IMG/VR virus record: IMGVR_UViG_3300033182_001206
Location: 1 to 64,000 of that record
Origin: a virus
Direction: 5' to 3' (one strand)
Length of the DNA: 64,000 nt
A program made the position numbers and the translations under genes. Shown here piece by piece: positions 59,801 to 64,000 of this stretch (positions within the stretch are counted from its first letter, which is position 1; every line of letters starts with the position of its first letter). The notes under the pieces were generated by a model. That model had not been told where the DNA came from. It worked only from the letters and a program-made list of their open reading frames with translations, and did not search any database.

Positions 59801-62800
59801 CAAATCATCAAAGTTATAAACGTTTTCTACGGCTGCTTGATAATCGGTTACTGTAACACTAACACCGTTGACAAAATATTCAAGTTCTGTGGTCAGAGGA
59901 GAAAAGCCTCTATACATACCTTCATATTCAGTTTGTATAGTTAGAGCTTGCAAATTGCTGCTATCGGTTTGATCGAAAATATAAGTTCTATCACGCTGGA
60001 ATGTAAACACAGTGTGTGCTTCATCGTCTGTGCCATTGAAGAAGAAACCGTCTGTTGCACCTCTACCGTAGTTGTGATTGTCAGTGGTTTTTGCTGCCAC
60101 TGTTACTTTGATAGGCGGATACAAACTGTCAGCATACACTACATCATCTTTGCTGTATGCTGTGGCAGCATCCCATTGATTCTTGAATGTGTGTTGCATT
60201 CTGTTTCTGTTTCTACCAGTGATGCTGTCTGTAAGTCTACGATGATAGTATTCAGGAATAGCACTTTTGTTTTCCACAATACCATGCCAATGGCTGTGCG
60301 TGTTGCCTTCTGTGCTTTTGATTTTGATCTGCAAGAACGTGTCTTTGTTTGCACTGTTTTCAACGTTGCTGGCAATGAAACTGTCCTTGCCTGTTGCTGC
60401 AATCCAATTGATGTTTTGTGCGGTAGGATCACTGATCAAATTTGTCAATTGTAGTACGCTGGTTCTTCTGTTCTGCACACTCGGAATAGTAACCTTGTTT
60501 TTTACCCAGAAGTAATAGAAAGTTTTTTCTGTGTTGGTAGCATTATCATACTCGTTGCTTTCAGTGTAATAGTAAACAGCTTCGCCGTTGACCATTTGAT
60601 AGTATGCTTCACCGCTGGCAGCTTCTCCATCCAGTTCTGCTCCGCCAACAACCTGCTTGAACCATTGATCTGGTGTACTGCTGCTTTTTGTCCATTCGTA
60701 AATGTCAATGCTTGCACCTTCAAACAGTTCGCCCCAGTGTTTGGTTCTGTATTCAATTGTGCTTTGTTCATAGTCAATGTAAATTGCATTTGAAGTGTCC
60801 CACCATACTGTACCAATTTTATCACGTGCCCATGATTGTGCATCGTCAAGGCTGGCATTTAGATCTGAGCTGTTGGTATAGATAGCAGGATCGTTTACAT
60901 CTTTGAAATCAATGTCAGCATCTGCCAAGCCAGGTATAATGCCTTTCATTGGATCATACACTTCTGCCGAAAGCAGTCTGCGTTCTCCGTTGTGTAGTAT
61001 TGCACTGTTGATTGTGCTTTGGCTCACATGATAGTCGCTTTGTGTACGTTCAGTAGCCCAGTCGTCATTGGTGTCTTTGGCAAACACAGCAAATCCATCG
61101 TTCACTGAATCTACCCAAACCAAGTCGCCAACTTCGAAATTGTAGCCAGCATTGGCATATGCCAAATCACGCTGTGCAGTGGTTGAGAATCTCATAGGAC
61201 GTATTACCAATACTTTAGTATAGTTGCCTTCAGTTTCAATATACTCATCGATAAAGAACGCATTTGGTTTTGTACTGTCCAGTTCTGTAATTTTGTGTAC
61301 ACCATCGATTCGTGGATAGCTGTTGCTGTTCAGCAGCATCACATAATCGCCTACTTGTAGGTTGTGTGCTTTGTTTGTTACGATTTCAGCATCGTTGCCA
61401 GTGCTGGTCAATGTTGCTCCACAAACACGTATTGCATACAGGTTGAGATCCATGACTTTGAGCACGTTCCAGCTGTTGAAACGACCTTGTATCTGTGTAC
61501 CAATTGTGCTGTAAGGCAATGCATTGTCGTCTGCAACCCAAATGTACTCCAACAACGGTTCGTTGATTTCTTGCCATTCATTTTCATCAAACGTGTTACT
61601 GATGACACCAGTTGCAGCACTTCTAGTAACACCCAATGTGTTTGTTGCAATACCCAATGTGTTTGCTGCTGGTGTATTGTTCAATATTGCAGTGCTGTTG
61701 GTGCTGCTGATTACAATTCTATTGTTGATAACTGTGGCTGTAATACCTGTAATATCAGCGTCATTGATAGCTTCTGCAACCAAAATCACATCCAAACTTG
61801 CTGTGCTGCTCACTGTGGTAGCAACACCATTGATTGTACCTGTGACAAATTCATTGCCCAAGTCACTTACTGCTGTTCCGCTCAGTGTCATGTTTGGATC
61901 ATTTACTGTGGCTGTTTTTGTGAGTCTAACTCTGTTGCTGTTCAGTGCTGCAACAATAGGCAGTGCAGCCAGTTCCAATGTGTTGTTGATTTGATTTACA
62001 ATTTCTGTGTTTGTCAACTGTGCAGCATTGTTGGTGTTGATCACTTCGCTACCAGTTGTAGTACCAGCTGTTAGTCCTACAATGCTGTTGGCAGTGCCAG
62101 CACCAATTACCAAATCTTTGTCACTGGCAGTTCTTCCGCTGCGTGTGATGACCAACTGATCAGAAACGTTGCTTGCTGCAATATTAGCAATACTTGCATC
62201 ATTGATTGCTTGTACAACTGCATCAACATCATATGCTGTTGCACCGTCAAAGTTTACAGTGGTTCCTTGAATTATCAATGTTCTATCTGTTGCATCATCA
62301 GGAATAGTAAAGTTAGCAATAGTACCGTTGACGCTGAAGTTAGGATAGGTTGTGGTTGTTACAGTTTTTGCAAATGTAACTGTTACATTGTCCACAATCA
62401 ATGTGTCGCCACCATTGACCACAGGATTCTCAATGCTGTTGATCACAATAGGATCATAACTGGTACTGGTTACAGTGTTGGTTAGATTCACTGTAACACC
62501 ATCAATAACCAATGTACCACCGCTGGCAACAATTGGACTGGTTACTGTACCGTGCCAAACAATAGGTTCACGTGTGGTTTCAAAGCCAGTGCTGTTCACT
62601 GCACACTGCCATACACGATCTGCATATCTAACACGTTCGTCACGTTTGTAACTGATGTCTTTTCTCCACAGTTCAATCTGTGCATATTCTTTGCTGCTAT
62701 CATAGATGCTTGCAATGTCTGCAACATTCAACAGTCTAATGTCAGTTTCAGTCATCAATGGATAACCTGCAACTTTTAGCCAATCTTCAAATTCATCAAA

Positions 62801-64000
62801 TGTGCTGTCTGTTTGATTGTAATAGTTGCTGCCCAATGTGAATACATTTTTGCTGCTCAACGGTGTGACTAGACGCTTGTCTCTTACATTGTAAAGTATG
62901 GTATCGTCGACACTTTGATCAACTCTACCGTCTTCTGTAAAACCAATGCCCTGCGGATTCACCACTGCTTGATCGCTGTCAAATTCAAACTCAATATAGC
63001 TGATACTGTCGCTTGCAAAGTCGCTGCTCTTTACCAGCCATTCTTCGTTGATTTCAAAACTGTCTGTGCTGTGATTTACCAGTTTGTCGTTTCTTGCCAA
63101 GCTGGTTAGATTTTCTTTTGTACCTTTGGTAGGCAATGCAGTCTTGTAATGATCAAATGCATTGTCATCACTGATAGGCATGTGTTCTGCCCATTCTGGT
63201 TTGTTGTAGCCAATGTTAGTAAGTGCAGTTTTTCTCTTTTCGTTGTTCAGCATGTTGCTGTCAATTGAGAATGTGTCACGTTCAACTTCAGCAACACTGG
63301 TTTCAAAGTTTGTTGTAAGCCCTGTGTCGTTTACTAGATAGCCTTTTGTACTTGGACGACCTGTCCAGTAACTGGTTTTGCGGCCTTCTAGTTTGTACTT
63401 TTTGTTTTTCAATCCAAGATCTGTGCTGTATACAATATCACCAAATGCTGTGTGATTGTTCAATACCAACAGGTGTTCGTATTCTACAAAGTTTAGATTT
63501 ACTCTTACAATGTTTTCGCTGTCCACAGTTCTTATCACAGTGTTGTTGCTGTGTCTGTCAACTTTTACTTCGGTGATGCCAATTGCTCTGCTTAGACTGT
63601 CTTCGGCAGTGTCATTTACCAGCACGTCATGATAATTTGTTGCACGAATGTTGTCTAAGAAATAATGATCTTGATTTTCAACTTGCAATTCTTTAGCAGT
63701 GGCAAACACTCGATCATCACCTACTTTTGCCAGTGCTGCCCAATCCAATAGATTTGTAACTTCGTCACTGTGATCCCAAGTTACAAAACGTTTTTGTTCC
63801 AAATATGCAAGATATCCAGCAAAGAAGTTGCTGAGTTCTTGCAGGTTGCTGAACACTGTTCCGTATTGCAAAGTGGTTGCTTTTGTGTCGTATTCTGTGT
63901 AATAAGTGATTTCACGTGTGCCACTGAGTTTCTTTCTGCTTGCACTGCTTTGTGCTGGTGTTACATACGCAAACTCTTTTGGATCATGCACAAATCCGTC
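56876..64000 (-). CDS. Very long tail-fibre-type virion protein with YHYH domain (5' part outside the window)
   Basis: At least 2,374 residues; the reading frame is open to the right edge, so the start lies beyond it (GTG 63991 is probably internal). Most of it is beta-rich virion repeats. Around 57860-58010 is a YHYH-type domain: GVYYHYDLPNE, SPIIGWALDGYPIYGPHAYT, then RYCVTPEFPDGTYAYFATPT. Between about 61590 and 62560 are repeated modules resembling hook-IN motifs. The C-terminus (AHSSGTVMFDASYVARVPVP) is likely the fibre tip or attachment end. A homotrimer attached to the tail is likely. Host recognition is an inference. Confidence 0.85.
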   Translation of the reverse strand, partial: DGFVHDPKEFAYVTPAQSSASRKKLSGTREITYYTEYDTKATTLQYGTVFSNLQELSNFFAGYLAYLEQKRFVTWDHSDEVTNLLDWAALAKVGDDRVFATAKELQVENQDHYFLDNIRATNYHDVLVNDTAEDSLSRAIGITEVKVDRHSNNTVIRTVDSENIVRVNLNFVEYEHLLVLNNHTAFGDIVYSTDLGLKNKKYKLEGRKTSYWTGRPSTKGYLVNDTGLTTNFETSVAEVERDTFSIDSNMLNNEKRKTALTNIGYNKPEWAEHMPISDDNAFDHYKTALPTKGTKENLTSLARNDKLVNHSTDSFEINEEWLVKSSDFASDSISYIEFEFDSDQAVVNPQGIGFTEDGRVDQSVDDTILYNVRDKRLVTPLSSKNVFTLGSNYYNQTDSTFDEFEDWLKVAGYPLMTETDIRLLNVADIASIYDSSKEYAQIELWRKDISYKRDERVRYADRVWQCAVNSTGFETTREPIVWHGTVTSPIVASGGTLVIDGVTVNLTNTVTSTSYDPIVINSIENPVVNGGDTLIVDNVTVTFAKTVTTTTYPNFSVNGTIANFTIPDDATDRTLIIQGTTVNFDGATAYDVDAVVQAINDASIANIAASNVSDQLVITRSGRTASDKDLVIGAGTANSIVGLTAGTTTGSEVINTNNAAQLTNTEIVNQINNTLELAALPIVAALNSNRVRLTKTATVNDPNMTLSGTAVSDLGNEFVTGTINGVATTVSSTASLDVILVAEAINDADITGITATVINNRIVISSTNSTAILNNTPAANTLGIATNTLGVTRSAATGVISNTFDENEWQEINEPLLEYIWVADDNALPYSTIGTQIQGRFNSWNVLKVMDLNLYAIRVCGATLTSTGNDAEIVTNKAHNLQVGDYVMLLNSNSYPRIDGVHKITELDSTKPNAFFIDEYIETEGNYTKVLVIRPMRFSTTAQRDLAYANAGYNFEVGDLVWVDSVNDGFAVFAKDTNDDWATERTQSDYHVSQSTINSAILHNGERRLLSAEVYDPMKGIIPGLADADIDFKDVNDPAIYTNSSDLNASLDDAQSWARDKIGTVWWDTSNAIYIDYEQSTIEYRTKHWGELFEGASIDIYEWTKSSSTPDQWFKQVVGGAELDGEAASGEAYYQMVNGEAVYYYTESNEYDNATNTEKTFYYFWVKNKVTIPSVQNRRTSVLQLTNLISDPTAQNINWIAATGKDSFIASNVENSANKDTFLQIKIKSTEGNTHSHWHGIVENKSAIPEYYHRRLTDSITGRNRNRMQHTFKNQWDAATAYSKDDVVYADSLYPPIKVTVAAKTTDNHNYGRGATDGFFFNGTDDEAHTVFTFQRDRTYIFDQTDSSNLQALTIQTEYEGMYRGFSPLTTELEYFVNGVSVTVTDYQAAVENVYNFDDLHMIFTPTKDTPTNLYIGSRSGGRKMGNRCYVIDSEKEEKAYYQCLTANTGVYPQISRSTWRRVWNVKDEDAVEQTIQLDVPKSVPDYNLHPLDLIGESVRPSRTWFGFKQDARKEVFVKLNNMLINTPLLDLKPDYADLLEKAVTVHAKDYTITDWYQLVDYVSKDYDQFRNPNRTIDRISPDLTSRTSTQLVGEYDGEYVLAKNVLHADGIRRDSVYQYDAGDDVWNLVYKEKGTIKFNSFIWDSFGGGYGFDTSAWDNGGFDADPIVEIDKLLDILYNDLLTDSDYNRIWFAAIYNAIQYSNNDSWLMKSSYIVPQLEREVTTDGSIPYDSFAALNSYIDQNKPYSAKTDHSADGKSKFVEANTVTDSTGLVITDSYKQQITLKENQYLANTFTENQGETGITIGDQNDQNNVAVVNHPLTFADVQREYVDDNGDTYLVRREPVFTTWKTDNTAIVTSNTAEPHNEQLIDVKRNVSSVAWDRDYVYIRTSGVSAASGGPRDVVAPEAEDLATDQTPANAAHYNWKIPAEPVQNTAANKTSRAYGPIGVFTNGVTLKSPRDKEEVANGYYRNEARLRADFMDANNGTVWCSIGDYEPPVAGVYYHYDLPNEYKVEGAADEHSPIIGWALDGYPIYGPHAYTNTDGTGAITRMTSSYTLRSGARPGAGSPSGNHNGDYTADYEYTSGHGTLDEHNGRYCVTPEFPDGTYAYFATPTEYPYFIGDTFRGVVSGEHRYEKNKTIEPYLPNIWKLDGAHTVTLSSSFADADDDLDYVYNAQTFLNRFEQHGRNQYFAEVVERLQLRVQTNTSGDNVGPNSRSWIYFQDNVGNIISTVAKNSSKDTTSDAVTREAKEIPVSNIGRFYDPGQNVGQLGAAEPGYAWIGNELIKYHAIANNNLIGCERGWHGTTAQAHSSGTVMFDASYVARVPVPRQLHSYGDALILMYNDDGVSITNSAPATSFEARIIRAGGRGEIF
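61590..62560 (-). repeat. Beta-repeat modules inside the long fibre protein
   Basis: Several modules follow each other in the protein: SGGTLVIDGVTVNLTNTVTS, NGGDTLIVDNVTVTFAKTVT, TLIIQGTTVNFDGATAYDV and NGVATTVSSTASLDVILVAE. The latter two are followed by similar AINDA-(S/D)-I blocks and then a strand with LVITRSG or IVISSTN. The pattern recalls the IN motif of flagellar hook-associated proteins. Copies are diverged at the DNA level. Confidence 0.5.

Noticed and set aside
61364-62074. Open frame of 236 codons on the plus strand in the giant fibre gene
   Set aside because: Cys-rich antisense shadow of the fibre gene; no ribosome-binding site or family resemblance.
1-64000. tRNA genes, CRISPR arrays, insertion sequences, integrase or attachment sites
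   Set aside because: Gaps between genes are all short, and no cloverleaf, regular spacer array, transposase or recombinase sequence was seen.
56876-64000. Diversity-generating retroelement acting on the long fibre protein
   Set aside because: No reverse transcriptase gene and no template/variable repeat pair were seen in the window.

Overview
The window looks like part of a large double-stranded DNA phage genome, most likely a T4-like marine myovirus. Genes are packed end to end: starts commonly overlap the preceding stop as ATGA, TAATG or GTGA, GTG and TTG starts are used, and the largest gaps are a few dozen bases. Several transcription units begin with an 8-base box of the form NATAAATA, the T4-type late promoter, 19-28 bases before a start codon. 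The right end encodes tail-fibre type virion proteins, including a very long protein with a YHYH domain. The host cannot be read from this window; a cyanobacterial or SAR11-like host is only a guess from the gene families. No tRNA, rRNA, CRISPR array, insertion sequence or integrase was found, and no stretch over 300 bases lacks a gene.

Layout by strand. Bases 1-12090 (+): end of an Asp/Asn-hydroxylase-like oxygenase, three radical SAM proteins with N-terminal twitch-type cysteines, two tiny proteins, an SDR-like protein, two P-loop proteins around a ParB-like protein, a canonical radical SAM protein, an asparagine-synthase-like protein, a methyltransferase and a fatty-acid desaturase. Bases 12080-22322 (-): two SGNH-type proteins, an acetyltransferase, four related methyltransferases, two sulfotransferases, a radical SAM/SPASM pair split over two frames, an Fe(II)/2OG oxygenase and a glycosyltransferase. 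Bases 22344-24739 (+): two more ParB-like proteins and a GT8-like glycosyltransferase. Bases 24723-28811 (-): carbamoyltransferase, sugar nucleotidyltransferase, GDPD-like protein and small proteins. Bases 28847-37511 (alternating strands): PhyH oxygenase, HAD phosphatase, glycosyltransferases, cytidylyltransferase-cupin fusion, C-methyltransferase, GDP-mannose-epimerase-like protein and sulfotransferase. Bases 37577-44692 (+): a nucleotide-sugar cassette (epimerase, shortened UDP-sugar dehydrogenase, cupin isomerase, shortened aminotransferase, TylF-type O-methyltransferase) plus a thioredoxin-like protein. Bases 44670-64000 (-): glycosyltransferases, three more twitch radical SAM proteins and then virion genes.

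Taken together, most of the first 53 kb reads as an accessory factory that makes and decorates a sugar-based product. The steps visible are NDP-sugar activation, epimerisation, oxidation, amination, C- and O-methylation, glycosyl transfer, sulfation, carbamoylation, hydroxylation and radical chemistry. The product may be a glycan on the virion tail fibres or a remodelled host envelope. The radical SAM and glycosyltransferase genes that run directly into the tail-fibre genes favour virion decoration, but this is inference. Many genes occur as paralogous pairs or sets within the window, and three sets (the ParB-like trio, the P-loop pair, and the LGKD/E family) have no function I can assign.
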